A stretch of DNA of 64,000 nucleotides from Leptospira sanjuanensis (GCF_022267325.1 NZ_JAIZBG010000001.1:2206001-2270000); one strand, 5' to 3'. Positions 1 to 14,269 are shown, counted from the stretch's first letter. Made by a program: numbers and translations. Notes: generated by a model from the letters alone, not told the origin.

Positions 1-207
1 GAAACACCGGCCGACTCGAAAAAAAAACGAAAACTCGAGTTTCAGCCCGATTATCTGGGATTTCAGGACGGAGATTCGGAAGTCGGCGTTCGCCTGCAAC
101 CCCTTGATCGGCAAAGAATTCACCTTCAGATCGATTCGAAAATCGGACTGGAATTTTCCGGTACGTTAAACCGGCTTAGCGGCTGGAAGAAGTGGTTTTC
201 GATTTGA
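1..207 (+). CDS. C-terminal end of an unrecognised protein (partial)
   Basis: An open frame enters from the left edge and stops with TGA at 205-207, giving about 68 C-terminal residues ending in WKKWFSI. The residues are charged with no membrane segment, and I do not recognise a domain. Its last 32 bases overlap the tail of the convergent glycosyltransferase gene, which is unusual but possible for convergent genes. Because only the tail is present, no function can be given, and the frame could be fortuitous. Confidence 0.4.
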   Translation, partial: ETPADSKKKRKLEFQPDYLGFQDGDSEVGVRLQPLDRQRIHLQIDSKIGLEFSGTLNRLSGWKKWFSI

Positions 208-1351
208 GAACCGCTCGAATCTGATCCGCGATCGTTTTTGCCGCGACGCTTCGGTAGAATTTCCGAAGTTCGACCTTCGCCCCCGAATACGGCTTTTTGG
301 AAAACTCCAAAAGCGCTGACGTCCACAACGGTTCCTTCAACTCCAGATAACGGATTTTACTTCCTCCGATTTCGCGAAACACGGAAAGATCGGTCACGAT
401 CGCCGGTTTTTGCAGACTCAAAGCTTCGAGAAGAGGAATTCCGAATCCTTCGTACAAGGAAGAGAATAAAAACAACGAACATCCTTTGTACATGTGGGCG
501 AGTTCAACGTCCGAGGGACTTTCGATCCAGAGAATTCCCGCTGCCTTGCTTTCTTCGCTGCGAAGAAGTTCGATGAAAGCGGGATCTTCCCAGCCCGCCT
601 TTCCGCCGATCACCCAGGAATACCGCCGATTCTTATTTACATTTTTTGAATATTCTAAATAGGCTCGATATAGAAACTGATAGTTCTTCCGCGGTTCCAC
701 GGTGGAAACGGAAAGAAAGTATTTTTTCGGAAGGGATTTTACGCGTTCTCCCGGTTTTTGTTTGAGCAAACCTTGAAACTCGGAAAGTTCGATTCCCGGA
801 TAAACGACCTGCATTTTTTCCGGTGGAATTCCGAAAAAGGAGGAAACCTCGTCGGCCGTCGATTGTGAAATCGGAAGCAATTTATCCGCACGCCGAATCG
901 AACGGGAAAGATAGAATTTCTGTTGGATTCTCGCGAGTGTCCGCATCGTATCCGGAAAACGATACGCTACAAGATCGTTGTAGGTCAGGACGGTCGCGGT
1001 CTTTTTGGATAGAAACGGGGGAAACACCTGTTGTGTTCCCCAAAAAAGGTCGAGCGGAATCTTTCTCAATTGAAGAGGAAGAGCGATCGCAAAGTAAAGC
1101 CCTCCTTTTTTGGAAAGAATCCCTTCTCCCTTGACGAACTTGATTCCGGGAAGATTCAAAAGATCGGCGTAACTCGGATGAAGATCCCGGTGGGAAAAAA
1201 GATAAAACTCGAAACTCGGATCCTTACCCAGATCGAGCAATGCGCTGTGAATCATTTTCCCCACGCCGGAAACGGGCGTGGAAAACGGACGCGCGTCGAC
1301 TCCGATTCGGATCGGTTGTATTTGGGTTTTTGAATATTCCTTTTTTTTCAT
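176..1351 (-). CDS. Glycosyltransferase family 4 (GT-B fold)
   Basis: 391-residue GT-B glycosyltransferase of the RfaG/GT4 type, which moves a sugar from a nucleotide-sugar donor to a lipid or glycan acceptor at the cytoplasmic face of the inner membrane. The N-terminal half carries the start of the first Rossmann domain (IRIGVDARPF) and an SGVGKM loop. The C-terminal half has the family signature STVEPRKNY followed by SLYEGFGIPLLEAL, with the E-x7-E donor-binding pair, and IVTDLSVFREIGG. The acceptor is unknown; a role in LPS or exopolysaccharide assembly is inferred from family habits. It is the last gene of a minus-strand run and lies 27 bp after cysQ. Confidence 0.85.
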   Translation of the reverse strand: MKKKEYSKTQIQPIRIGVDARPFSTPVSGVGKMIHSALLDLGKDPSFEFYLFSHRDLHPSYADLLNLPGIKFVKGEGILSKKGGLYFAIALPLQLRKIPLDLFWGTQQVFPPFLSKKTATVLTYNDLVAYRFPDTMRTLARIQQKFYLSRSIRRADKLLPISQSTADEVSSFFGIPPEKMQVVYPGIELSEFQGLLKQKPGERVKSLPKKYFLSVSTVEPRKNYQFLYRAYLEYSKNVNKNRRYSWVIGGKAGWEDPAFIELLRSEESKAAGILWIESPSDVELAHMYKGCSLFLFSSLYEGFGIPLLEALSLQKPAIVTDLSVFREIGGSKIRYLELKEPLWTSALLEFSKKPYSGAKVELRKFYRSVAAKTIADQIRAVLKSKTTSSSR

Positions 1352-1378
1352 ATCATTGACCGTATATAAATGGCGTTT

Positions 1379-2224
<846 letters not shown>

Positions 2225-2246
2225 AAAAGAAAATACTCGGGAAGAA

Positions 2247-2684
2247 TTACTTTCCGGTTTTATCCGGAGTAGCCGCGCTTTCCTTGTGAGGATCGTCGAG
2301 ATTTTCCGGACGAAGATAGAAAACTTCGTTTTCCGGAGTTTGCAGATAGATTTCCGGATCCATTTTGAAACTGTAAAAGAACAGATACTTCTTAAACTTC
2401 ACATAAACCGTATATGTCCCTTTTTGAGGTTCGTAGAGCATGGTTTCCGCGTTCAGGTCCTTGGTGATCTCTTTGTATTCGAGATATCTGTGATGAAGCG
2501 TATATTTCACCGCGGAAAGCAGATTCTTTTCGAGGGTCGCTTTTTTGACTGAATCCGAAAGTTTTATGTTTTTATTGAATTCTTCGACCTTGTTGAATTC
2601 TTCCACGACGCCTTGGGATTTTCCCGCTTGGAGTCCCGCAAAGGATAAGAGGAGTAAGAGTGAAATCACGAATATATTCTTCAT
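2247..2684 (-). CDS. Small exported protein of unknown function
   Basis: 145 residues with a clear N-terminal signal sequence (MKN followed by a leucine-rich core and LQAG as probable cleavage region). The mature part is charged and contains a short duplicated phrase, VEEFNKVEEFNK, near residues 27-38, then a beta-rich region mentioning YKEITKDLN and KKYLFFYSFKMDP. I do not recognise a domain. It starts 59 bp after pcrA stops and ends 22 bp before cysQ, so it may share their transcript. It is probably periplasmic; a lipobox cysteine is absent. Confidence 0.7.
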   Translation of the reverse strand: MKNIFVISLLLLLSFAGLQAGKSQGVVEEFNKVEEFNKNIKLSDSVKKATLEKNLLSAVKYTLHHRYLEYKEITKDLNAETMLYEPQKGTYTVYVKFKKYLFFYSFKMDPEIYLQTPENEVFYLRPENLDDPHKESAATPDKTGK

Positions 2685-2743
2685 CTGGGTTTCCTGTTTC
2701 TGCTATAAGTATCGGATTTTAGAGGGGCAAACTTACCCCTTCC

Positions 2744-4942
<2,199 letters not shown>

Positions 4943-4944
4943 GG

Positions 4945-7845
4945 TTAAAATCTATAATCTCCGATCCCGAATACAAACTGAAATGCGTTGTCCGAATCGA
5001 ATTTCGTAAACGGATGTTCCGCGACCCCGGTGTATTTCAACTTCTGCGCAAAGTAAATCCGAAGCGGAAGAACCGGGATCTGAATTCGAAGACCGATCCC
5101 CCAGGAGAACCTAAATTTATCCAGAGCGACGTTGTTACCCGAAAGAACCAGGTTGGCCGGGTTGTTGAGCTCCTCAAACGTATAATCCGCTTTGCGAAGC
5201 GCGCTGAGATTGTAGTGATTCGTGAGCGCGTAACCGACCGGATCCTTAAGCTGTGCTTCTCGGATTCTTTGATCGTATGTCGTAAAGAGATCTCTCCTCA
5301 CACCTTGTGCTCGATTGACTTCCTCATACAAGGCACCGGCGTCGAAGAATGCGACTAACCACAGTAAGGTGGGTTCGATCGGGAAACGAAGTTCCGAACC
5401 GAAGATCATACGACTCGCGGCCCCGTCCCGCCACTCCGTCGGATATTTCGCGTCGTTGTAAAACCAACCGCGAAGGGATTCGTATCCGCCCAGGAATTGT
5501 AAATCCTGCAACTGAATATACGGATTTTGAATCGGGTCCTGTTTTCCGTAATACGGAACTCGTTGGAACGTAAAGAGGGACGAACTTCTGAATTCCTGAA
5601 CGACTCTCCAACGTCTCAGAGCGTTGTTTCTGAAAAAACCGAAGAAGCTGTAATCAAACCAGGTATGATAGTATTCCGCGAGAATGCGATATTGGTCGAA
5701 GTGGGATTGCCCGCCTAACGCCTGTCCGACGTTGTCCATCTGAAAGAGAAGATCGTATCCTTGCGTAGGATTGAATACGTTGTCGCGAATATCATACGCG
5801 ATCCCGTTCGAAAGCTGAGAACGGAACTGCCAGCCTCTTCGAACCTCGGCAAGAACCTGATCCGAAACAAGGGAAGAAGGATTCGTCGAAGCGTAAATAC
5901 TCGGAGAATATCTATGGAAGTGCGTCCAGTTGATGAAGATCCTATGACCGATCCCCACCGTAAAACCGACCCCGTCCCTGGAGTAAATCGCCTGTTCCTT
6001 GATGGACTGCTGGTTGTTGTTTTCCGTGATCGAAACCGCGCCCACGTTGTAAATTCTCGAAGAATAAAAAAGCGAAAGAGAAAGAGACCAGGGTTTATTG
6101 TAGAGCCAAGGTTCAGTCCAAGTGATTTGAAACAATCTTCGATAAGGACCGAATTCAAGACGTCCCGAAATTTTTTGACCGGTTCCGTTCAGGTTGTTTT
6201 CCCCGACTTCGGTAAAGATCGAAAATCCGGTAATCGTTCCGTAACCGCCCCCCATGGAGACCGTTCCTGTCGGTTGTTCGAGAACTTCGATGATGAGGTT
6301 CATCTTGGTTTGATCCGAACCCGGTCTCATGTTGAAGTTGACTTCCTTGAAATAGCCGAGGTTATAAATTCTTTCCCGAGAACGGTTTACGAGAGTGGAA
6401 TTGAAAAGGTCTCCTTGTTTGAAAAGAAGTTCGCGTCGAATCACACGATCCTGAGTTTTCTTGTTTCCCTTTATGATTACGTTCTCCACGTAAGCGAGGT
6501 TGTTCTCGCGGATGTTAAAATCCACGTGAACGAATTTTTTTCCGTGTAACTCCGGTTTGGTGTTGTAGAGCTGGCGAAGACGTTTGATGTGAAGCTGCGT
6601 ATATTCGCTTTCGCAAATCCTTCTTTCCTCTTCGGATTTTCTGCTGTAACAGTTCTCGTAATACTCGATGTTTTCGCGATCGAGAGAGATCACCTTTCTA
6701 CGCGGAATGACCTGAGCGAACAAATATCCTTTCGAGCTGTAGAGTTCGTTCATCGTTCCCCGGTCCCGCATAAAACGCGTTTCGTCGAAGATTACCCCGA
6801 TGTCCCCGTCGCTGTAATCCAAATTCTTTTCGATTTCTTTCGGTGTGAAAAGCGGTTTAAAATCGTCTTTCGGAGTTTCGGGCGGATTTTTTTCCTTGTT
6901 TAAGAAGAGAGGACGCCCTTCTCCATCCAAGGACATATCGTGATTCAATGTATAACCGTTGAAAAAGTAAACCTGACCTTCGGAAATCTTGATGTTTACG
7001 ATGATAACGCGTCTGTCTTTTTTTTCGGGGTTCTCCCAATGGATTTCCCAGTTCGTACCTTCTCGTATGAGTTCGGCGTCGAGATAACCCTTGCTCTTGA
7101 GATAGGCGACGATCGTATCCTTATCCTTTTCGAACGAGGATTCTTTGAAGTTCCCGCCTTCGAACACTCCTTCTTCCTTCATCTCCATCACCGAAAGAAG
7201 TTCCGAAGTTTCCACGGATTCGTTTCCGTACACGTTGATCTTGGAAACGGGAATCTCTTCGCCTTCGTCGATGATAAAACGAACGCGAACCAAGTTCGTC
7301 TTCGGATCGGGTTTGCCGAGTTCCACTTTTACGTAGGCGAGAAAAAATCCTTCGTCTCTGTATTTCTGCAAGATAAGATCTCTGGATTTGGTGATCTTTT
7401 GAGGTGTGATGACTTCGTTGTCTTTGAGAGGAAGTTTGTCGCGCAAATCGGCTGGAAAAACTTCGTCGGCTCCGACGAACTCCACGTCTCGAACGCGCGG
7501 TCTTTCCTTTAAGTCCACGATAATGCGAACTCCGTCCTGTACGTCTTCCGCCTGAATATCCACAAAGTAGAAGAATCCGGAGTTGAATAACGTCTTTAAG
7601 TCTTTATCGAGAACTTTCTTAGTAAGGGTTTTGCCGACCTTCATGTCGAGCATGGACTCGAGGTCGCCGTCGGGAGTGTTTTTGTTTCCCTTGAATTTGA
7701 TTTCTTTGATGACCTTGCCGATGTAGTCGGTCCGTTTGGAGAGAAGCTGAGTCAGTTCGCCCGAATAGAATAACAGTCCTAAAAGAATTGCTAATACGGA
7801 TCCTTTCAGAGTTAAGGAGAATATTCTTTTCAAAGTAAAAGACAA
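4945..7845 (-). CDS. bamA: Outer membrane protein assembly factor BamA (Omp85)
   Basis: 966-residue Omp85 protein that folds beta-barrels into the outer membrane. A short hydrophobic export segment (about 12-33) is followed by POTRA-like repeats (IKFKGNKNT, VRDVEFVGADEV, ISKINVYGNESV-type and VENVIIKGNKKTQDRVIRRE), then the 16-strand barrel with MGGGYGTITGF, EFGPYRRLFQITWTEPW and the barrel-lock motif GGYESLRGW. It is roughly 150 residues longer than E. coli BamA; the extra length sits between POTRA units (about 300-440). It lies 48 bp after exbD and runs into pcrA. TamA is unlikely given the number of POTRA units and the context. Confidence 0.92.
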   Translation of the reverse strand: MSFTLKRIFSLTLKGSVLAILLGLLFYSGELTQLLSKRTDYIGKVIKEIKFKGNKNTPDGDLESMLDMKVGKTLTKKVLDKDLKTLFNSGFFYFVDIQAEDVQDGVRIIVDLKERPRVRDVEFVGADEVFPADLRDKLPLKDNEVITPQKITKSRDLILQKYRDEGFFLAYVKVELGKPDPKTNLVRVRFIIDEGEEIPVSKINVYGNESVETSELLSVMEMKEEGVFEGGNFKESSFEKDKDTIVAYLKSKGYLDAELIREGTNWEIHWENPEKKDRRVIIVNIKISEGQVYFFNGYTLNHDMSLDGEGRPLFLNKEKNPPETPKDDFKPLFTPKEIEKNLDYSDGDIGVIFDETRFMRDRGTMNELYSSKGYLFAQVIPRRKVISLDRENIEYYENCYSRKSEEERRICESEYTQLHIKRLRQLYNTKPELHGKKFVHVDFNIRENNLAYVENVIIKGNKKTQDRVIRRELLFKQGDLFNSTLVNRSRERIYNLGYFKEVNFNMRPGSDQTKMNLIIEVLEQPTGTVSMGGGYGTITGFSIFTEVGENNLNGTGQKISGRLEFGPYRRLFQITWTEPWLYNKPWSLSLSLFYSSRIYNVGAVSITENNNQQSIKEQAIYSRDGVGFTVGIGHRIFINWTHFHRYSPSIYASTNPSSLVSDQVLAEVRRGWQFRSQLSNGIAYDIRDNVFNPTQGYDLLFQMDNVGQALGGQSHFDQYRILAEYYHTWFDYSFFGFFRNNALRRWRVVQEFRSSSLFTFQRVPYYGKQDPIQNPYIQLQDLQFLGGYESLRGWFYNDAKYPTEWRDGAASRMIFGSELRFPIEPTLLWLVAFFDAGALYEEVNRAQGVRRDLFTTYDQRIREAQLKDPVGYALTNHYNLSALRKADYTFEELNNPANLVLSGNNVALDKFRFSWGIGLRIQIPVLPLRIYFAQKLKYTGVAEHPFTKFDSDNAFQFVFGIGDYRF

Positions 7846-7893
7846 GCCACCAGATATATGTTTACAGAATCAAACCGTCTAACCGAAGATTGT

Positions 7894-8343
<450 letters not shown>

Positions 8344-8346
8344 AAT

Positions 8347-8952
8347 TTATTTCAGATATTTGAGAGCCTGACCGGAAAGGTTTTCCATTTCGGCTATCGT
8401 ATCTTCCTTTTTCTTTTGAAAGTAGTTATAAGCAACGTAAGCCGGAATTGCGATCGCAAGTCCCATCGCGGTTGTAATCAAGGCCTCGCTGATCCCTACT
8501 TCCGCCCCTCTGGTTCCCGAACCTTCTTCAAAGGAACGAATGATTCCGAGAACGGTTCCTAAAACCCCAAGAAGAGGAGAAATTGTCGCGATCGTTCCAA
8601 GTCCGGAAAGAAAACGTTCCATCTTCAGAATCTGGGCGAAACCCGCGGAAAGCATTTCGTCTTCTGCGGCTTCCGAATTTTTTCGGGAGGATTCGATACC
8701 CGCTTGAAGAACGAGGGAAGCGGGACCGTTGCTGATGCCTTTGAGATAATCGGCCGCCGTGTCCCAATTTTTTTGACGGAATAATTCTTTTACGGACCGC
8801 CAATCGTCCGGTGTGATCGGCTTCCACTTAGAGAAGTAAATCAGTCTTTCAATGATGATGGTAAAACCGATGATGGAAACTAAAACGATAATGATCGGTA
8901 CGGATTCCGGAGGAATCGCAGAAATTAGAGAATCGGACTTGGCTAAAAACAT
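8347..8952 (-). CDS. exbB: MotA/TolQ/ExbB proton channel family protein
   Basis: 201-residue inner-membrane protein with three predicted transmembrane segments (about 17-36, 113-138 and 158-178). The family core is present: [22 protein letters not shown] and [25 protein letters not shown], in which small and polar residues line the proton path. It pairs with the downstream exbD. A 15-bp perfect inverted repeat lies about 24 bp upstream of its start, inside the probable promoter region. Confidence 0.9.
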   Translation of the reverse strand: MFLAKSDSLISAIPPESVPIIIVLVSIIGFTIIIERLIYFSKWKPITPDDWRSVKELFRQKNWDTAADYLKGISNGPASLVLQAGIESSRKNSEAAEDEMLSAGFAQILKMERFLSGLGTIATISPLLGVLGTVLGIIRSFEEGSGTRGAEVGISEALITTAMGLAIAIPAYVAYNYFQKKKEDTIAEMENLSGQALKYLK

Positions 8953-8975
8953 TTGAATAAAATTCTCCCATAAGT

Positions 8976-8990
8976 AGAGTTTAAAACTCT
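8976..8990 (-). promoter_or_regulatory. Perfect 7-1-7 inverted repeat upstream of exbB
   Basis: AGAGTTTAAAACTCT is a perfect inverted repeat with 7-bp arms and a single central base, 23 bp before the exbB start codon. The 7-1-7 geometry resembles Fur-family sites, but the bases do not match a Fur or PerR consensus well. It may be an operator for the exbB-exbD operon or chance in AT-rich DNA. Confidence 0.3.
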
Positions 8991-9065
8991 CTTGTGGCTG
9001 CCAAACAGTTTTCTAATCTGCGTGCCTCCTTTTTATGGGGATTCCAAATGAAAAAACCCGCACCG

Positions 9066-10772
9066 TTAGACCGCCTGTTTTTTCAGCAATTCCTTAGCGT
9101 GTTCAAGAGCGCCTTTTGAAACCCTCTGACCCGAAATCATTCTCGCAAGTTCCAAAGTTCGTTCTTCTAAACTCAAGAATTCCGCTTTCGAAAAAGTTCT
9201 ACCGCCTTCCACGGATTTGCTGATTTTCAGATGATCGTTTGCCGCGGAAGCGATCTGCTGCAAGTGAGTAATCAAGATCAGCTGGTGATTGGCCGCCAAG
9301 TTTCTGAGTTTGCGGGCCACATCGATCGCGATCTCTCCGCCCAAACCGGAATCGATCTCGTCAAAGATCAACACGCGCAGATTCGATTGATTTCCTAGAA
9401 TGGAACGGATCGCAAGCATCACTCGGGAAACTTCTCCGCCGGAAGCGATCTTTCGAAGCGGTCTCGGTTTTTCTCCCGGATTCGGACTGAAATAAAACTC
9501 AAGCTGATCCAGACCGGATTCGTTTACGATATAACTCTTGCCGGAAGCCGAAACCTCACCTTCGGGACTCGGTTCCCAGCGCAGAACGACTTGCACGGCA
9601 GCGCCCGGCATTCCGAGCTGTTCGAGTTCCGATTTCAAAGAAGACTCGAATCGGATCAAGGATTCTCTTCTTGCTTTGGAAAGTTGAATCGAAAGAGAAC
9701 CGAGTCGGGAAGTCACTTTTTCAATCTCGGTTTCCATAGATTCTTTGTTTTTGGAATTCTTTTCCATCGCTTCGAGTTCTTGTTCCGCTTTGTTTTTGCA
9801 GTCGAGAATCTCCGAAAGATTGGAGCCGTATTTCTTTTTCAATTTGGAAATCAGATCCAAACGGGATTGAACGAATTGAAGTCTGTCCGGAGAAAAGAAG
9901 ATTTCTTCCTTCTCATCCAAAACGGAAGAGTTGATCTCCTTGAGTTGAATGTAAATCTCCTGTAACGAATCCAAGGTCTTGCTGAAATCGGGTTGAATCG
10001 ATTTGATCTTTTCCGCGGCCATCAAAAGTCTCGGAAACAAAGGAAGAATCGCGGACTCGCTGTCGGCGAGATAGGAAGAAAGTATTTCGTAATTTTGTGC
10101 AAGAAGTTCTCCGTGCGCAAGCAGATGTTCCTCTTGGACTAGACTTTCTTCCTCTCCGTCTTTGAGATCGGCTTCTTTGATTTCTTTGATTTGAAAGGTT
10201 AGAAATTCGATTCGTTTGGATTTTTCCTCTTCGTTTTTACGAAGTTCCTCCAAACGTTTTTTTAAACTTCTGTACGTAAGAAAACATTCCTTCACTTCGT
10301 TTCGCAGAGGAATCAAACCCGCGTGCAGATCGATGATATCGAGCTGTTCTCCCCGATCCAAAAGAAGAATCTGATCGTTTTGATTGTGAACTTCAGCGAT
10401 CAATTCCCCCAAACCCCGAAGCGTCGTGGAAGAAGCCAGGGATTGATTGATAAGAATCCGGGACTTACCGTCCCGGCTGCATTCTCTGTGAAGCGTAAGC
10501 TCCTTGGATTCGTATGGGAACCCTTTCTCCTTCAACCATTCCAGCGCCGCCGGATTTTTAGAAAGATCAAAGGCGCCCTCTAACACATAACGCGGCGCCC
10601 CGGTTCGAATTTCCATCGGGCTACTTTTGCCTCCCAAAAGCGAGGAAATCGCGTCCAGGATCAGAGACTTTCCGGCGCCGGTCTCACCCGTGATCACCGT
10701 CATTCCTTTTTGAAAATCGATACAGGCTTCTTCGATAAGAGCGAAATCTCTTATATTCAGTGTCTTGAGCAT
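9066..10772 (-). CDS. recN: DNA repair protein RecN
   Basis: 568-residue SMC-like ATPase of double-strand break repair. It has Walker A GETGAGKS (29-36), the long antiparallel coiled coil (about 150-370) expected for RecN, an ABC-type signature in the form [14 protein letters not shown], and Walker [14 protein letters not shown] followed by the H-loop [11 protein letters not shown]. The order (head, coiled coil, head) and length fit the family. RecN is a classic SOS gene, and a LexA-like site plus an 18-bp palindrome lie upstream. It precedes exbB in the same direction by about 110 bp. Confidence 0.95.
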   Translation of the reverse strand: MLKTLNIRDFALIEEACIDFQKGMTVITGETGAGKSLILDAISSLLGGKSSPMEIRTGAPRYVLEGAFDLSKNPAALEWLKEKGFPYESKELTLHRECSRDGKSRILINQSLASSTTLRGLGELIAEVHNQNDQILLLDRGEQLDIIDLHAGLIPLRNEVKECFLTYRSLKKRLEELRKNEEEKSKRIEFLTFQIKEIKEADLKDGEEESLVQEEHLLAHGELLAQNYEILSSYLADSESAILPLFPRLLMAAEKIKSIQPDFSKTLDSLQEIYIQLKEINSSVLDEKEEIFFSPDRLQFVQSRLDLISKLKKKYGSNLSEILDCKNKAEQELEAMEKNSKNKESMETEIEKVTSRLGSLSIQLSKARRESLIRFESSLKSELEQLGMPGAAVQVVLRWEPSPEGEVSASGKSYIVNESGLDQLEFYFSPNPGEKPRPLRKIASGGEVSRVMLAIRSILGNQSNLRVLIFDEIDSGLGGEIAIDVARKLRNLAANHQLILITHLQQIASAANDHLKISKSVEGGRTFSKAEFLSLEERTLELARMISGQRVSKGALEHAKELLKKQAV

Positions 10773-10812
10773 AGGTTCCTCTAAATACTAAACAAATTAT
10801 ACCCTTCATATA

Positions 10813-10825
10813 ATTGCTATACAAA
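10813..10825 (-). promoter_or_regulatory. Candidate LexA (SOS) box of recN
   Basis: Read on the minus strand the site is TTTG-TATAG-CAAT, differing at one base from the TTTGN5CAAA motif reported for LexA in Leptospira interrogans. It sits about 40 bp before the recN start, where a repressor would act. Imperfect, so this is a candidate rather than an established site. Confidence 0.45.
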
Positions 10826-10840
10826 TGATTGCAATCATTT
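10823..10840. promoter_or_regulatory. Perfect 18-bp palindrome upstream of recN
   Basis: AAATGATTGCAATCATTT equals its own reverse complement over 18 bp, and it overlaps the last three bases of the LexA-like site. Perfect symmetry of this length in a promoter region suggests a dimeric regulator site; the cognate protein is unknown. Confidence 0.45.
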
Positions 10841-11326
10841 TTTACGGAAAATTGAATTTTATTTTCGAGAACGGAGAATCGAATCCGCACTTCCTTCTTC
10901 CCTTAACGAAAAGTCCGTAACGGAAAATCGTTGGAACCAAAAGGAAATCGGTTTTATCTCCTACCGTTTGAACGAACGGTTCGAGAACGGGAAAGAAAGA
11001 TCGATTCCTAAGAGCAATTCCCTTCTTATAAAAACGAACGAGCCGATGTATCAAATTCAAATATGAAGAATTTAGAATGGAATCTTTTGTGAATCTCTGA
11101 GAAAAACATGCCGACGATAGGTTATGAATCCGGTTGTCCCTTCTGTTTTAAAAAGAATTCAGAAATTCTAACGATCGGAACGAACAAAGGAATCGTTTCA
11201 AATTTGTCTGATTTATCTGATTTTTAGAATATCGTAATTCTGGAATTTGATTGATTCCTTCTCTTTCTGATTGAAACTGACAGGGAAATTTGTAGCGTCC
11301 GGTATACCGCGGGGATTTAAAGAAAT

Positions 11327-12020
11327 ATGGCAAAAAGTTTTCAAGACTTAGATCAAAAGCTTTCCGAACTCATTCAAACTCGTTCCCGAATCACGGTTCA
11401 ATCCTCCCGGATGAACTCCAAACTTGAAAAATACGTTCTCCGAATTATTACGGAAATCTTAACCAAGGTGGGCCAAACCCGATACATCGAAATGTTGTAT
11501 ACAATCACCAAAGAGATGTCCATCAACGGAGTGAAAGCCAATCAAAAGAGGGTCTTTTTCGAAGACGAAGGATTGGATATTCGAAATCCTGAACATTATG
11601 AAAAAGGAATAACCGCTTTTAAAGCGAAGTTCTCCGAAAAGATGGCGGACGAATATGGCAAGCGATGTCTTGCTCGCGGCATTTCTGTAAAATTAAACAT
11701 TACTTATACGAACGATGGTGTTGTCGTCGAGGTAACGAATAATACTCCCGTAATCGAAGAGGAAGAAGAACGGATGCGGGAGAAGATGAGAAAGGCGATG
11801 GGTTATAACGACATCGCCGAATTCTATATGGACAATATGGACAATACGGAAGGAGCTGGATTGGGAATCGCCCTCATCATGATTCTATTAAAAAGTGAGA
11901 ATATAGATCCGCACCTTTTCCGTATCATGACGCACGAACACCAAACGATCGCGAGAGTCGAAATCCCGTTTTCGGAACGTTATATCAGCATTAGAAGCAA
12001 AGAATTAAAGGAAAATAATC

Positions 12021-12031
<11 letters not shown>
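11327..12031 (+). CDS. Stand-alone HATPase (GHKL)-like protein
   Basis: 234 residues. The central and C-terminal part resembles the ATP-binding domain of histidine kinases: an early helix with EILTKVGQ, then [21 protein letters not shown] where a D-box-like strand would lie, and a glycine-rich lid [16 protein letters not shown] comparable to a G2 box. No H-box, receiver or membrane segment is visible, so it is not a complete sensor kinase. It could be an ATP-binding regulator or a degenerate GHKL protein. Its last 11 bases overlap the following SDR gene, implying translational coupling. Confidence 0.6.
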
Positions 12032-12825
<794 letters not shown>

Positions 12826-12970
12826 CTAAGATAAAATTATAATACAATAGACCGTAATTTACCGAATTAAGATTTACTAGTTTAACAAAACTGAATGGAC
12901 TTAAAACGGTAAAGCGAGTCTAAAAAGAAAAGCATCTTCTTCTTTTAGAAATAAAAAAAAGAGTAAAACA

Positions 12971-13270
12971 ATGTCTAAAGAAAAATCAGCATTAAAGAAA
13001 AACCAGTTGGAATCGGCAATTCGCGGAATCAAGGGGATCGCTCACCCGGACCGTCTGCAGATTCTTTTCTTCCTATCTCAGAAAGAACACAGCGTAGGTG
13101 AACTCGTGGATTTATTGGGAATCAGCCAATCTGCGGCTTCCCAACACCTGAGCAAAATGAAGATCAACGGAATTCTTTCCAGCAGAAAAGAATCCAACCA
13201 AGTCTTCTACTATCTGAAAGACGGAAAATACAAGGATCTGATCCGTACGATCGTAAAAATCTACGGATAA
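12971..13270 (+). CDS. ArsR-family winged-helix transcriptional regulator
   Basis: 99-residue ArsR/SmtB-type DNA-binding protein. The sequence begins with a basic leader and then IRGIKGIAHPDRLQILFFL, followed by the recognition segment VDLLGISQSAASQHLSKMKINGIL and the wing SSRKESNQVFYYLK. No cysteine metal-binding motif (such as ELCVCDL) is present, so it is not an obvious arsenic or metal sensor. A 179-bp AT-rich leader separates it from the SDR gene, so it probably has its own promoter. Targets are unknown. Confidence 0.88.
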   Translation: MSKEKSALKKNQLESAIRGIKGIAHPDRLQILFFLSQKEHSVGELVDLLGISQSAASQHLSKMKINGILSSRKESNQVFYYLKDGKYKDLIRTIVKIYG

Positions 13271-13297
13271 TCCTTAAAAAATCACTTTCAAAATACG

Positions 13298-14269
13298 TTA
13301 TGTACCCTCTTCCTCATCGAGGAGGGTTACATACTCTCTCACCGCATCGCTCAATTTCGTAAAACCACCGTTATAACCCGTTTTCAGCAGTTTTATCGTA
13401 TCGGCGCAAGTATAGTATTGATATTTCGCCTTTAAGGATTCGGGCATTTCAGTATACTCTATGTTCTTCGGAAGTTTCAACGTATCGAAGATCGCGGAAA
13501 CCAAATCGTTCCAGGTTTCGGCGATTCCTCTTCCGAGGTTGTAAAGGCCTCCGTGACCGCCAAACGCCAGATAGGCGGTGATCTTTGCGGCGTCCTTCGC
13601 GTATAAAAAGTCCCGTTTTTGTTCCCCGTCCTTGTATTCCGGCTTATAGGATTTAAAAAGACGGATCTTTCCCTCTTTTTTGATCTGCTCGTAACCCTTC
13701 AACACGACGCTTCTCATATCCCCTTTGTGCCCTTCTCCGTAACCGAACACGTTGAAGTATTTGATTCCGGTGATTCTGTTTAAAAATCCCTGTTTTTGCG
13801 CGTAGAGATCGAACATGTGTTTCGAATATCCGTACATGTTCAGAGGTTTCAACGAATCGATCGGAGCCTTGTCGTCGTATCCGTTCGCTCCGTCTCCGTA
13901 GGTCGCGGCGGAAGAAGCGTAAACGAAACGCAATCCGTTCTTCAGCGATTCTTTCGCGAGCAACTTCGTGTATTCGAAATTGTTTTCGATCAGATAGGAC
14001 GCGTCCGTTTCCGTGGTCGAGGAACACGCCCCCAAATGAAACAGAATATCATAATATTTTAATAGATCGGAACGAAGCGCCGATTCGAGGAAACGATCCT
14101 TTTCCAAATAGTCCGAATATTTTTTACCGAGCAGATTCTTCCATTTGGAGGAAGTCCCGAGATGATCCACGACGAGAATCTCGTCGATTCCTTGTCCGTT
14201 TAGTTCTTCGATCAGATTGGAACCGATCAGACCGGCTCCTCCCGTTACGATGCATCTTTTTTTCGTCAT
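13298..14269 (-). CDS. hldD: ADP-L-glycero-D-manno-heptose 6-epimerase
   Basis: 323-residue NAD(P)-dependent extended SDR (rfaD/hldD family) that converts ADP-D-glycero- to ADP-L-glycero-manno-heptose for the LPS core. Features: TGGAGLIGSN (9-18), VVDHLGTSSKWKNL typical of HldD, catalytic Y146 and K150 within MYGYSK, and the FNVFGYGEGHKGDMRSV segment. It is the distal gene of a minus-strand group with ubiD (14 bp upstream). Context does not add to the LPS assignment, but the sequence is distinctive for HldD rather than GalE. Confidence 0.9.
   Translation of the reverse strand: MTKKRCIVTGGAGLIGSNLIEELNGQGIDEILVVDHLGTSSKWKNLLGKKYSDYLEKDRFLESALRSDLLKYYDILFHLGACSSTTETDASYLIENNFEYTKLLAKESLKNGLRFVYASSAATYGDGANGYDDKAPIDSLKPLNMYGYSKHMFDLYAQKQGFLNRITGIKYFNVFGYGEGHKGDMRSVVLKGYEQIKKEGKIRLFKSYKPEYKDGEQKRDFLYAKDAAKITAYLAFGGHGGLYNLGRGIAETWNDLVSAIFDTLKLPKNIEYTEMPESLKAKYQYYTCADTIKLLKTGYNGGFTKLSDAVREYVTLLDEEEGT

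Larger units (their letters stand above)
10773..11326. other. Divergent intergenic region recN / HATPase gene
   Basis: 554 bp without a convincing gene. Short frames on the minus strand lack codon bias and ribosome-binding sites. It holds the recN control region (LexA-like site and 18-bp palindrome at 10813-10840), a small inverted repeat ACCGTT-N6-AACGGT at 10963-10980, and a 10-bp palindrome CGGTATACCG at 11300-11309 just before the plus-strand gene. The rest is AT-rich with no RNA-gene signature that I can see. Confidence 0.6.

Noticed and set aside
2723..2740. AGGGG/CCCCT inverted repeat before the small exported protein gene
   Set aside because: Only a 5-bp stem without a T-run in the right direction; too weak to call a terminator.
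10842..11333. Short minus-strand ORFs between recN and the HATPase gene
   Set aside because: No Shine-Dalgarno sequences and odd codon use; they look fortuitous in AT-rich DNA.
12900..12970. Imperfect hairpin before the ArsR gene
   Set aside because: The arms TCTAAAAAGAAAAG and CTTCTTCTTTTAGA have several mismatches in low-complexity DNA.
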